A stretch of DNA of 33,587 bases, taken from assembly GCA_013423325.1 (NCBI GenBank), contig BLJB01000406.1, forward strand, positions 1 through 33,587. Reading direction: 5' to 3'. Positions within the stretch are counted from its first letter, which is position 1, and the number at the start of each line of letters is the position of its first letter. Of the stretch, positions 11,628 through 21,200 are shown in pieces. Below the pieces are notes generated by a model, which saw only the letters and a list, made by a program, of their open reading frames with translations, was not told the DNA's origin and ran no database searches. The position numbers were made by a program, and so were the translations under genes. The stretch comes from Usnea hakonensis. Taxonomy: Eukaryota; Ascomycota; Lecanoromycetes; Lecanorales; Parmeliaceae.

Positions 11628-12333
11628 ACTACTTCTCTATATATATATTACTATCTATATATAGATCTAAATACTACTTTAGTTATATTTTCGTTAGAGT
11701 TTCTTTATTATTTATATTCCTTCTACTACGATTTTCTTCTCTAAAGTTTAAATCTTAGTAATCTTAATCCGGATTTAGATTAACTTCTCCTCGCTAAGTT
11801 CCCGGTCTTAGTTCGTACTCTTTTTAATCCTTTCTTAGAGTATAGCTTTTAGTTCTTTAGGTCTACTCCTTTAGATTAAGGCTATAGATTCCTTTACTTT
11901 CGGCTCCCCCTCCCCTTTTTATCTCCCCTTACTATTCGTTTCCTATTAATATTAACCGTAGAATAGCCTTTTCTTTATAAGCCTCCTCGCTATATATCTC
12001 TTTATCTTAGCCTTAAACTAGTAGTCTATATTATATATAGTATAGCCTTTTTTCCTATATACCGCGTATCCCGGGGCTACTACTAGTACTACTATTATAT
12101 ATATTCGGGTATCGTATATCTAATTATATTCTATATATCGTACTTCGTTTTTATATATTCTCGTAATATAACTATATTTCTAGTACTTATAGTACCTAGT
12201 TAGAGAGGCTACTTAGTCGAACCTCTTTATAGCTTTTATTTCTTTCGCTTTAACGAGTCCGTTTAGTATTAAGGTATCTACTATCTCTAGGGTCGAAAGA
12301 TTTAGTACTAATAACGAGTACTTTTTTACCTTA
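11628..12333 (-). pseudogene. LINE-C internal coding remnant, probably ORF1
   Basis: The minus strand from about 12333 down to 11960 reads one frame with few stops, each explicable by RIP. It includes LNLSTLEIVDTLILNGLVK, KAKEIKAIKRFD, YSYITRIYKNEVRYIEYN and VVLVVAPGYAVYRKKGYT. I do not recognise a domain with certainty. Position between the LINE 5' end (19255) and the gap suggests ORF1, the RNA-binding gag-like protein of Tad-type elements. The leftmost 330 bp are lysine- and glutamate-rich in translation and may be its charged C-terminal part. RIP is clear (almost no CA/TG), but CG is still common. Confidence 0.42.
12329..12333. repeat. Gypsy-3 target-site duplication, left copy (cctta)
   Basis: The five bases before the TG of the left LTR are repeated at 19029-19033 after the CA of the right LTR. 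Confidence 0.92.
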
Positions 12334-12529
12334 TGTTAGGACTGCAACTAGACATATGTCAATAGTGGTATATAACGAGGATTCAATTGATAAGGAGGTA
12401 AAATCTATGTACAGGTATAAGAAAGATATGTGGGCAGAGAAGTGCCAAGGCGCTAAACCCGAATAGGAAGGGTGTCACGTGTCTCCTTCAGCCGCGCAAT
12501 CAGCCCTACGAGTAGTCACACTCGTAACA
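12334..12529 (-). repeat. Gypsy-3 3' LTR (196 bp)
   Basis: On the plus strand it runs from tgttaggactgcaac to cactcgtaaca. Against its partner there are eight differences, all C/T or G/A. On the element strand it begins TGTTACGAG and ends AGTCCTAACA, giving TG..CA ends. Confidence 0.95.
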
Positions 12530-12545
12530 TTACCCCCCCCCCTCA
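12530..12545 (-). promoter_or_regulatory. Gypsy-3 polypurine tract
   Basis: A run of ten C (12533-12542) lies three bases from the left LTR. On the element strand it reads GAGGGGGGGGGGTAA immediately before TGTTACG. Its place next to U3 is that of the plus-strand primer, and it independently fixes the minus orientation. Confidence 0.85.
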
Positions 12546-13106
12546 GAAGGCATGTCCGTATGCCTTAAGAGATAATACTCATTATTAATATAATGTTATA
12601 CTATTCCAAGCCGCCCGGTATAAAGCGATTTAGTTATAGATTAATAAAATAGTTGACAAAAAGGGTGTTTGGGCACGGAATAACTATTTAATATTCGATT
12701 TTTAAGCAGAGAAGGAAGTATAGAATAAAGGCCTCTCATTGGTCGGATGCTTCCGAATCGAACCGAACCTTAATGCGGAGCCTCATACGGAGCCTCATTA
12801 TGAACTTTCTCTAAAAAAATCTGGCCAAATACCGGAAGGTGATTTCGATACAGGGTACTACCGGACGGTAAGGCTCTAGGGGTAATACCGAATGGTATCG
12901 GAGGGTCTTTTTATATATATTAACGAGGGGAGCATACGTAGTAGGCCTCATATAACGTGGATATTGAGAGGTAAGAGCCTTTAGTCGCTTTTTCTTTAAC
13001 CTCAATTTGCTAAAAGAGATAACCCAAATTCGCGAAAGCAGTCGAATGGCGCAATGTCCGAGGTATTGCCAAATCGAAACTACTTTAATAGGGCTAAGTT
13101 TCAGTA
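12546..13106 (-). other. Gypsy-3 3' untranslated region
   Basis: This 561-bp stretch lies between the pol stop and the polypurine tract. I see no domain in any frame. It holds a tandem duplicate of cggagcctcat (12776-12787, 12788-12799), a short hairpin (aaggcat..atgcctt near 12546-12566) and three near-repeats of taccgga/taccgaa-ggta between 12830 and 12900. CA/TG are only partly lost. Confidence 0.6.
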
Positions 13107-16100
13107 TTAACGAGCTACTTTTAGATATCGCTTATAGAACTCGTCGACGACCTCCTTAGTATTATCGAACTCTCCCTAGTCTATATAATACTACTTATTA
13201 TCCCTCGATATATTAGTCTACTTAACTTTATACTATAGACGGCTATAGTAGCGGCGAGAGCCTAGTACGTTATCGACGTCCTATTTGTCGCCTTTTGGTA
13301 AGACCTTCGGCTTCGGCGGAGGCCTCTACTGTCCCGGAAGAGGGTTATCGGGGTACTTCTAAAGATACTGTAGGTAGAATACGTCATAGATCCGCCATAA
13401 ACGAGGGAGATCTAGGCGGTAGGCGGTACCGACTTACTAGGTGATCTTATAGGGACCTAGTTATTTATCTTCTAGGTCCTTATAGGGCCTCGTCGTCTTA
13501 ATATACTTGGAGGATAATTATACTCGGTTACCGATATCGAATAAGACTTCCTTGCGATACTTATTCGCTTGTCTTTATATCGCGATTTAGGAGGCCTCCA
13601 AGTATTTCTTATTATATTCCAGGATCTCTTCTATCCTCTTAGTAATATCTTCGGCCTTTAAGGCTTATAGTCTCTCCCTTATAGTCTCGTAGTTAGTTAT
13701 ATTAGGGTTAAAGCTTATTCGGGGGTTAAATCCTTTATTTATAAAGAAGGGAGCGAGAGAGGTAGATAAGGCCGTATTACTATTATCAGCGAACTTAACT
13801 ATAGGAACCTACTTAGCCCAATCGTCCTATACATAATTATAGAAGGTCCGGAGGCCTCTTTCGATATCCTGATTCGCTCTCTTAGTCTGGCCATCTGTTT
13901 ATAGGTAGTAAGCGGTAGAGAGGTTAGCTTGGATTCTTAGTCTCTTATATAGACTCTTCTATAGGGTAGATATAAATTACGGGCCTCTATCTAATACGAT
14001 AGAGCTTAGGAGTCTATAGAGCCTATACAAGTTCTAGAGGAGGATCTATACTAAGGACTTAGTAGAGGTCCTATCGTTACCCTAGAAGTATAGTATATAG
14101 TGTCGCTCCTTAGTAAGGCGATAGATAAGAGTATATATAGTATTAAATCCTTCTAAAAGAGGAAGGCCGGTAATAAAATCTATTGATATATCTTACTAGC
14201 GAGCCTATAGGATTAGTAATAGTACTAGTAATCTATTCGTCTTACTCCGAGGCGCCTTACTACGTTAATAGTTATAATAGTTCGCGATATACTACCTAAT
14301 CGTTACTATATAGCTAGGCCAATAGTAATATCGACGTAGGAGATCTACCGTTTGTCTTATTCCGGGATAACCACTTAAAGGTTAGTTATAAATCTTATAG
14401 AGTACTAAGGTATAGAGGGAGTCTAGGACCTATAATAGGCCTCTTTTAAAGAGTGCTCCATCTACTACTCGGTATTATTCGAGCTTGATTCTATATAGCT
14501 TACGAGTACTATTAGCTACCGCGTCTCTATATTCCTAATACCCGGGGTCATCTTTATTTACCTAGTAAACGCGTTCGAATAGGCCCGCTTCCTCCTAATC
14601 TATAGCGCGAATATCGACGCGGTCTAGTATTAGAATTATCTAGTATTATTGACGCATCCTCTCGTCCTCCTGATCTATAGGGCGAGCGTTTACTATTCTA
14701 GTAAGGGCGTATGCTTTCGAGTTGCTTTTGCCTACGCGGAAGATTACCTAGAAATTGAACTTAGATAGGATATCTAGGTAACGAGCCTGATGGCGAGTAA
14801 GCTCCTTATTTTCTATAAAGGTCTTTAGGGCCTAGTGATCGATAAAGACTTAAATAGATAAATTAGTATACTCGAGTTTAGGGCGCTAGTATTCGAAGTA
14901 TCTAATAATTACTAGTAACTCTTTATTATATATATAATAGTTATACTCCGTAGGGACTATCGTCTTGCTATAGAAGGCTACCGGGTAGAGTATACCCTTA
15001 TCATTATACTAGGATAGGATTCTACCGGTGACGAAATTAGATACGTTAGTTTCGAGTATAGTCTATCTCTTTAGATTAAAGTACTTTAGTACTAAGGCGT
15101 TTACTACTTGCTTTTTAAGACTCTTAAAGGCTTCTAAGTAGGCCTTATTCTATACGAATAGAGTATCCTTTCTAATAAGGAGTACTAAGGGCTTTACTAG
15201 CTTTAAGAACTTATAGATAAAACGCCTATAGAAGTTAGTAAATCTGATAAAGCCTTATACCTCTTTTAGATTCGTAGGAGGAGGCTATTTGACGATAGCT
15301 TCTATCTTCTTAGGATCTATTCGGAGTCCTTCACCTAATACGATAACGCCTAGGAAGACTATCTCTTCTATATTAAATTCGCACTTCTTAATATCTACCT
15401 ATAGACTAGCCTCCCGGAGGCGAGAGAGCACTTTTTAAACGTGATCTTAGTACTTCTTATTCAATTTACTGTAAATAAGGATATTATCAAGATATACTTA
15501 GTTGAAGTTATCTAGAAATTCCTATAATACCTTATTAATATACTACTAGAAAGAGCTTAGTCTATTAGTTAGTCCGAATAGAAGGACTCGATATTTATAT
15601 AATCCTAGAGCTATTATGAAAGTGGTTAAATCCTTACTTTCAGGATCTATTCGAAGCTTGTTAAATACTATAATAATATCTAAGCGAGTAAGGTATTTAT
15701 ATCCCACGATCTTTCTAATAACCTCTTCTATAAGAGGAAGGGGATACCGATTACGCTTAATAAGGGTATTTAGCTTTCGGTAATCTATATAGAATCGTAA
15801 GTTACTATTAGATTTTAATATAAAGAGGATTAGTAACGCGTAAGGAGCTTTACTAGGGGTAATAAATCCCTTAGAGAGATTTTTGGAAAGATACTCCTTA
15901 ACTCGCTATATCTTATATAGGAATATATAGTATACTCTACTCTATAGGGGCTTTACGTTAGAAGTTAGCTTAATCTTATAATTATAGGACTGGTAAGGAG
16001 GAAGCTTATTAGCCTAGATATAATTGAAGACGTCTTGAAAGTTATAATACTCGGAAGGAAGCTTCTTCTATACTATCTTATAATCTACTTTAGGCGCCTC

Positions 16101-16856
16101 TATAGCGTTTACTCCTAGAGTATTTAGGCGGTCCTTCTGATCGGTAAGGATAAGGGTATCGATATCCTCTATTAATATAGCGAATAGCTGAGTCTCTTTA
16201 GCCCTTACCTAACGAGCGAGGAGACCGAAAGCTTCTGCGTTTACGCTTCGTATAGTAAAGACCTCTTCCTTAGTTAATAGGCGTTCCCTCTATAGGATCC
16301 TAGGGGCGAACGGGGTAGATGAGATCTTAGTGATTCGCGCTTCCAGACTGGTATTAGTAGGAAAGATCACCGAATTAGATTATATATCTAGTGAGACTCT
16401 ATTTCGGTTTATCTAGGGCTTGCCTAGGATAACTATATATTGTCCTAAATCGGTAATAAGTATAGGAACCGTCAATTCCTTATAACTATTAACTTCTAGA
16501 TTAGGTAGAATCAAGTAAGTAATAGGAGTTTTTAATATATTGCCATTATACCTACGTATATGGCGAGGCTTAGAAAGAGGTATAGGTGAGATTCCGAGGG
16601 CAGTATATATAGCCGGAATCATCCTCTTATTAACGAAGCAGTATCTAGTAGTACTAGTATCGACTAGGAGAGGCGATTAGTATCTCTTTCCTTGACTATA
16701 TAGTATACCCAGTATAGTAAAAGGCCTTTTAGAAAATAGGGAGGACTCGGGCACGATTTAAAGGGCGAGTATAAGTCCGTCTTTATTGTTATAGGGACGA
16801 GATCCTACTACTATATTACTTCCTACCGAGTCTCTAGTAGAGGACAGTCGTTTCCC
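13107..16856 (-). pseudogene. Gypsy-3 pol polyprotein (protease, RT, RNase H, integrase, chromodomain)
   Basis: The frame starts by -1 slippage at 16850-16856 and ends at the stop at 13107-13109. Protease: LLVDTSTTRYCFVNKRM at about 16630-16675 (expected DTG or DSG), running on into an open stretch to 16413. RT: LKSNSNLRFYIDYRKLN near 15800, then YLDN at 15483-15494 (expected YLDD). RNase H: IYNKELLVIIRYFE near 14920 and IDHQALKTF near 14840. Integrase: RQYIANYYNYQRSKA near 14270-14310 and SIDFITGLPLLEGFN near 14150-14200. Chromodomain: WDVDNVLGSRRYYSRLQYK-like stretch at 13110-13290, next to the stop. Stops sit at Gln/Trp codons and key Asp/His/Cys are altered, as expected from RIP. It would have copied and integrated the element; the chromodomain suggests targeting to methylated histone H3. 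Confidence 0.9.
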
Positions 16857-18238
16857 GAGCCCTCTAAGTCTTCACGGTAGTCTGAATCATATACCCCGTC
16901 TATTAAGATCTCGTGAACTCGTGGGTCTCGTTCATACGAGTTTGGATTATACTCGTCTAGATAGTCTCTTACGCGATAACCTTTTTTATAACATTTAAAA
17001 TAGGTATCCTCGTCCACGTCCTTTATACGAGTGGTCTTACTCGGTAAGGTACGCCGTACCGGAGGACTATAGACAGGTTTAAAAGCTATCTTTAACGGGG
17101 TAAGGGTAAATACTACTCTCTTAATATTTCGTAATCTATCTTTCTACGAGACCTTATCTCGGTTTTCTCGTATAATTCGCTATAAGTTATCGAGCTTCAC
17201 TATATACTTCTTAGCCTCTTTAAGGGTTTCGAACTCGAATTATTGATTATCCTAAGGGATCTAAAGCCGGGTAGCTACTTTATTATATAACTCCTTAATT
17301 AGGAGGTCCTCGTTATATTTGAGGTAAGAGGATAACCGTCTAAAGTCTAAATAAAAGTCTGCGAACTGTATAGTATCTATCTGAAGGGCGGTAAACTATC
17401 GTCTATAGTTCCGCTTATGGTTAGAGTCTTCGAATACGGTGACGAGTTTGTTTATAATATTCTGAACGGTAAGGAAGGGGTTATTCGCGTTAGCCTCCTA
17501 ACGAGAGTAGGTTTACTTTGCTACCTTTCCCCTAAGACGTAAAAGTATATAGCCTATACGGCTCTTATCGTTATCCTAATAATCCTTATTAACCTTTAGT
17601 TTAATCGTTATTTTGCTCTTCTAATCCTCCTAGGTAGGATTAATACCGTTAGTAAAGAGAGGTAGATCTAGATACTTTTAAGAGCGCTTAATAGGGATAA
17701 TCGATAACGATTTAGAAGTACTAGGTACGTATCGAAGGCGTTCCAGATCGGCCCTCGCGACCTCTAGATCCTCCTAGGTATCGGCTAGTCGTTGGGAGGC
17801 GAGTCTTCGTTTCGAGGTTTCCCTCTTAAGTACCTAGGAGGCTTTAATACCAAGGTCACGCTCCTGGCGAATCTGATTTAATACCGCTAGGAACTCCTCT
17901 AGGTTCTCTTTGGCCTATCGCGTGAGTTCGCTAATGGACGTGATATCCTAAGGCGTTACCGCATTATTATTTATATTCTGGGGTATCGATACCTTTCGCG
18001 ATACCCCTTGTAACTGTTGTAAACGACTACCTAGATCAGGGTACCGAGCTTTACCTAAGGCTCCCTGAGGTGTTTGTGAGGCCTCTAAAAACACCTTACG
18101 GCGTGTATTATTCTCGTCTTCTAAAGCCGAAGGGTTATAGAGCTTATCTCTTATACGGTCGTCTTTAGTACCCGGAAGAGGTATATCCTGGGACCTATCA
18201 GCACGCTTGCCTCGTGGGCGGAGGGTAGGTGGAGCCAT
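16823..18238 (-). pseudogene. Gypsy-3 gag
   Basis: The start is the ATG at 18238 (MAPPTLRPRGKRADRSQD), followed by 96 open codons to a stop at 17948. That stop is probably a RIP change, since gag-like sequence continues in frame: SISELTR, LEEFLAVLNQIRQERD, ITIKLKVNKDY near 17590-17620, PFLTVQNIINKLVTVFED near 17450-17480, FADFYLDFRRLSSYL near 17320-17360. The C-terminal part holds YFKCYKKGYRVRDY (16961-17002), an exact C-X2-C-X4-H-X4-C knuckle in which three of four ligands became Tyr. The frame ends at TAG 16823-16825. Gag packages element RNA. The basic N-terminus and knuckle fit that role. Confidence 0.88.
16850..16856 (-). promoter_or_regulatory. Canonical -1 frameshift heptamer G GGA AAC at the gag-pol junction
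   Basis: On the element strand the gag codons here are TCG GGA AAC GAC, so GGGAAAC is in the required phase (X XXY YYZ). The gag frame stops eight codons later at TAG (16823-16825). The -1 frame is open through this point and leads into protease. GGGAAAC is a known retroviral slippery sequence. I could not identify a convincing downstream pseudoknot by eye. Confidence 0.75.
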
Positions 18239-18819
18239 CTAGCGAGTTGGAAATAAATAGATTATTGAAAAAAGTCTTGGGGAGTACTTTTTTAAAGAAG
18301 TAAAAAATAGAGGAGAAATGGTTTTACTCTCCAGGCTTTTTAGTAGGAATTATAACTGATATAGAGGAGATAGTCAACTCTTTTTCCGAGCCTGGTGTTG
18401 AGAAGGTGAATTTCTCTCCTAGTAATATATTGAATACGGGGGTCTCAGGTGACCGTTTATTAACCGAATCGGTTAATTCAACGTGTTGAAATACTCTCGA
18501 TATATATAATAAAGAAGGCGTCACTCCGCCTATAGTATTTTTATATCGTTATTGTTTAATAGGTCGTCTGGCCGTAGCCATACCTTCTCGAGGCGGTTTT
18601 TTCTATATCGTCGATGGTATACTCCTTCGTCGAATGCTCTTTCTATCTAGCGGTACCGTATTGCTTGGGCTTACCGGTAATACTCCGTATTGCTTAGGAT
18701 ATGCCTAGTATATCGTTGCTAGGCCGTTAACCTGCAAATACCCCCTCTCAGGTTCTTTTAACTCGTCTGAAGCCTCGAGCGGAATAGTAATTAGAGTATC
18801 GGTATCGTACGATTAACGG
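18239..18819 (-). other. Gypsy-3 5' leader
   Basis: These 581 bp lie between the primer-binding site and the gag ATG. A 66-codon open frame (18324-18524) is present but has no recognisable similarity and is not treated as a gene. The stretch keeps much CG, and the rest shows nothing I can name. Confidence 0.6.
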
Positions 18820-18830
18820 ATCAATTGAAT
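18820..18830 (-). promoter_or_regulatory. Gypsy-3 primer-binding site, probably self-priming
   Basis: On the element strand attcaattgat begins two bases after the 5' LTR. It is exactly complementary to atcaattgaat in the LTR (plus-strand 12381-12391; RIP-altered by one base at 18880-18890). Eleven bases is the length of the self-primer of Tf1. A TATA-like ttatac lies 24-29 bases before the proposed RNA start. A two-base gap from the LTR is usual where integrase trims the cDNA ends. No tRNA-type TGG start is seen. Confidence 0.65.
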
Positions 18831-18832
18831 AA

Positions 18833-19028
18833 TATTAGGACTATAACTAGACATATGTTAATAGTGGTATGTAACGAGGATTTAATTGATGAGGAGGTAA
18901 AATCTATGTACAGGTATAAGAAAGATATGTGGGTAGAGAAGTGCCAAGGCGCTAAACCCGAATAGGAAGGGTGTCACGTGTCTCCTTCAGCCGCGCAATC
19001 AGCCCTACGAGTAGTCACACTCGTAACA
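18833..19028 (-). repeat. Gypsy-3 5' LTR (196 bp)
   Basis: The plus-strand start is tattaggactataac (tgttaggactgcaac in the partner, RIP-changed) and the end is cactcgtaaca. If the RNA starts at 18890, U3 is about 138 bp and R plus U5 about 58 bp. Confidence 0.95.
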
Positions 19029-19033
19029 CCTTA
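19029..19033. repeat. Gypsy-3 target-site duplication, right copy (cctta)
   Basis: Matches 12329-12333. It lies in LINE-C DNA. Confidence 0.92.
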
Positions 19034-19255
19034 TAGCTATTAGATAGCTACCTAATTCCTATAATCTCTAGGTTCGGATATTACCTTCGATTATCTTATT
19101 TAAGCCTCTTCTTTGTTCCCAGCTACGCGCTAGTATTAACCCCCCCGACCCTGATACTATACGCTATCACTGGGTAGACCTTCCGTATTACTCTGGCCGA
19201 CGCGTACCTCTCCGTAAGCCAGGAGAGGTACGCGTCGGCCAGAGTAATACGGAAA
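19034..19255 (-). other. LINE-C 5' end (5' untranslated region)
   Basis: This is the right-hand remnant of LINE-C beyond Gypsy-3. RIP changes fade from left to right: the first 60 bp lack CA/TG, while 19100-19255 keep them. It holds a seven-C run (19140-19146) and ends in the 33-bp inverted repeat. No coding is seen. Confidence 0.75.
19181..19254. repeat. Perfect 33-bp inverted repeat with 8-base loop at the LINE-C 5' terminus
   Basis: Arms at 19181-19213 and 19222-19254 are exact reverse complements (left arm begins ttccgtattactctggccg); the loop is gtaagcca. The outer arm ends one base before the LINE-C TSD. No base in either arm has been altered by RIP. Confidence 0.95.
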
Positions 19256-19267
19256 AATTATACTATT
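19256..19267. repeat. LINE-C target-site duplication, right copy (12 bp)
   Basis: Exact match to 11521-11532 (aattatactatt). Confidence 0.9.
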
Positions 19268-20859
19268 ATTAATAAAGTTTTTAATAAACTTTAAACTTAG
19301 AAATATCTTAAGTATATTAAATATATTATACCTTTTTACTAGCCTATCTTTATAGTCTATAAAATAATAGATAAAAAAGATAAAGGACGACCCGTTATAA
19401 ATATTTAAATATTAAATTAAATATTAATTTACGATATTTACCCCTTATTTTTATAAGATAATATTATTAGTTTTATTATAGACTATTACTTTATAATTTT
19501 ATTAATAGAGCGACCTTCTTTTACTAGTAGTAAGTATACCCTTCTAATTACTATAAATAAATTATAGTTATTTATAGGGGTTAAGAGATCTTTAATATAT
19601 TATTTATAGATTACTATAATTTATTTATCTATATTTAATAACAAATTAATTATCTACTTTATAACTTTAAGGACTTTATAAAAAGATATATAAATAATAT
19701 TACTATATTTTTAAAGATACTAGAAGAATATTTAATATATCTATATTAGATCTTTATACTTTTTTTATATATTAGCGTTATATTTAAGCCTATTAAGTCT
19801 TTCCTTAATTACTCTAATATATAGTTACTAAGATAACGAGTTAACTCTTTTAGTCTCTTAACTTCTAAATAGTACCTTATTACTATTAATAAGCTTTAAT
19901 TTCTATAGACTCTTTAAATATTAGAAATATATCTAGAGATAACTGGCTATTTATATAATTATATTATATAGTATATATAAATTATTAAACTATTTTAGAA
20001 TTAAAAGATAGAGCTACTAAAGCTATCCCTAAAGGATAATTATAAATAAAAGATCTTTTCTATTACTATTCGCCTAATAAAGTCTATAGTAGTAGAGCTA
20101 GAGTCTTTTACTATTTTATAAAGCCTATTTAATAAATCTTTTTATTTAATTTATTTCTTATCTAATAAGATCTTTTATATTAATATAGACATATTAAAGG
20201 AGTTCGGGTTTAGAGTTATTATTTATTATAATAGCGAAATAGAACCTTATAATAATTTAAATCCTAATAAGTTAATAATTATAGTATATATTATTAAAGG
20301 ATAAAAAAAAAATATCCTATTATATTTTTAAATTACCTATCTACTTATTATTATAGAGGTAAACTATTAGTTTATAGAGCTAGAAATTATTATATTAATA
20401 TAGATTATTTAAAAGATCCGCTATCTAGTTAAATTAAGTAAATATAAAGTTATTATTTTTACTAATTATTTAATAATTACTAATATAGTTAAATAATCCT
20501 TACTTAATACTATTTCTATATTATAGTTAAATTTAAAACTTATTAAGATATCTTAGTACCTTTAGACCTTTAATCTTAATATACGTTATAAACTAGGAAA
20601 AGTTAATATAATATTTAATATACTTTTAAGACTAGTTAGTAATAATTATAATAATACTCTACTATAATATTTAGAGCTTAATATATTATATATATATACT
20701 ACTACGCTAATTAATATAATTAATAAGTTTAAGTAAAGAATTACTAAAGGCTATAAAACTAATAAGGCCTAGAAAAAGGTACTTACTATATTATCCTCTA
20801 AAGATAAAAAAGGCTGTAAGGATAGAAGTAAACTCCCTTTTATATAGAGGGAGACGATT

Positions 20860-21200
20860 ATAACTCCAAAAACTCCTATTATAGTACCTTCTAATAACTA
20901 TAATAGGCCTTAGAGATCTTATATTAAATCTACCGAGTTATCTACTATTACTATAAGATTACTAAAACCTCCTATAGTCGTAATAAGTAACGATACTCCT
21001 AATATAGTATTACTAAAGCCTACCGTAATAGCCTTAAGATCTTATATCGGACCTATAGAGATATCTATTATTACCGTTAGAATACTAAAGCCTTCTATAG
21101 CCGTAGTAGTTACTAAAGCCTTCTATAACCGCTATATTTCTAGTCGAGGTACCTAATAAATTACCTAATTATTTAATCTACTATATTAATAAATCTATCG
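20860..21200 (+). repeat. Degenerate repeats within Gypsy-2 pol between RNase H and integrase
   Basis: Words such as attactaaagcct, agaatactaaagccttctatagccgtagtag and agattactaaaacctcctatagtcgtaata recur with a spacing of roughly 60-90 bp. In the pol frame they give repeated (I/V)RLLKPPIVVIS-like units. This is where relatives have the integrase zinc-binding domain. Confidence 0.55.

Larger units (their letters stand above)
12334..19028 (-). mobile_element. Gypsy-3: youngest, nearly complete chromodomain Ty3/Gypsy retrotransposon
   Basis: It has 196-bp LTRs (12334-12529 and 18833-19028), a cctta TSD, a polypurine tract beside the left (3') LTR, a primer-binding candidate beside the right (5') LTR, gag (16823-18238) and pol (13107-16856), all on the minus strand. 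Total length is 6695 bp. It has the longest open frames in the window and keeps many CG, CA and TG dinucleotides, so it has had less RIP than its host LINE-C. Domain order (protease, RT, RNase H, integrase, chromodomain), a self-priming candidate and a separate pol frame match the Tf1/sushi group of chromoviruses. Several in-frame stops make it inactive. Confidence 0.95.
11533..19255 (-). mobile_element. LINE-C: minus-strand non-LTR retrotransposon in Gypsy-2, carrying Gypsy-3 and an assembly gap
   Basis: The 3' end is on the left: a tgaatttt/gaattt tail, then a motif (minus-strand gtagacacgacgtataaatt) resembling the LINE-B 3' end (gatagacacgagtatgaatt). The 5' end is on the right at 19255. 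A 12-bp TSD flanks it, in line with the 13-14 bp of the other LINEs here. Without Gypsy-3 and the gap only about 1.0 kb is present: 11533-11608, 11628-12333 and 19034-19255. A full Tad-like LINE is 5-7 kb, so either the 19-N gap hides ORF2 or the copy is deleted. A second copy begins at 33516. Confidence 0.85.

Noticed and set aside
12533..12542. Ten-C run as a sequencing homopolymer artefact
   Set aside because: It sits precisely at the polypurine-tract position beside U3 of Gypsy-3, so it is expected.
12811..13005. 64-codon open frame on the minus strand
   Set aside because: It lies past the pol stop in the 3' untranslated part of Gypsy-3, has no recognisable motif and is short; probably chance.
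18324..18524. 66-codon open frame on the minus strand in the Gypsy-3 leader
   Set aside because: No family resemblance. It could be an upstream ORF, but nothing in the sequence supports translation.
19181..19254. Inverted repeat as a MITE or the terminal repeat of a DNA transposon
   Set aside because: No separate TSD flanks the pair; the only duplication is the 12-bp one shared with 11521-11532, which defines LINE-C.
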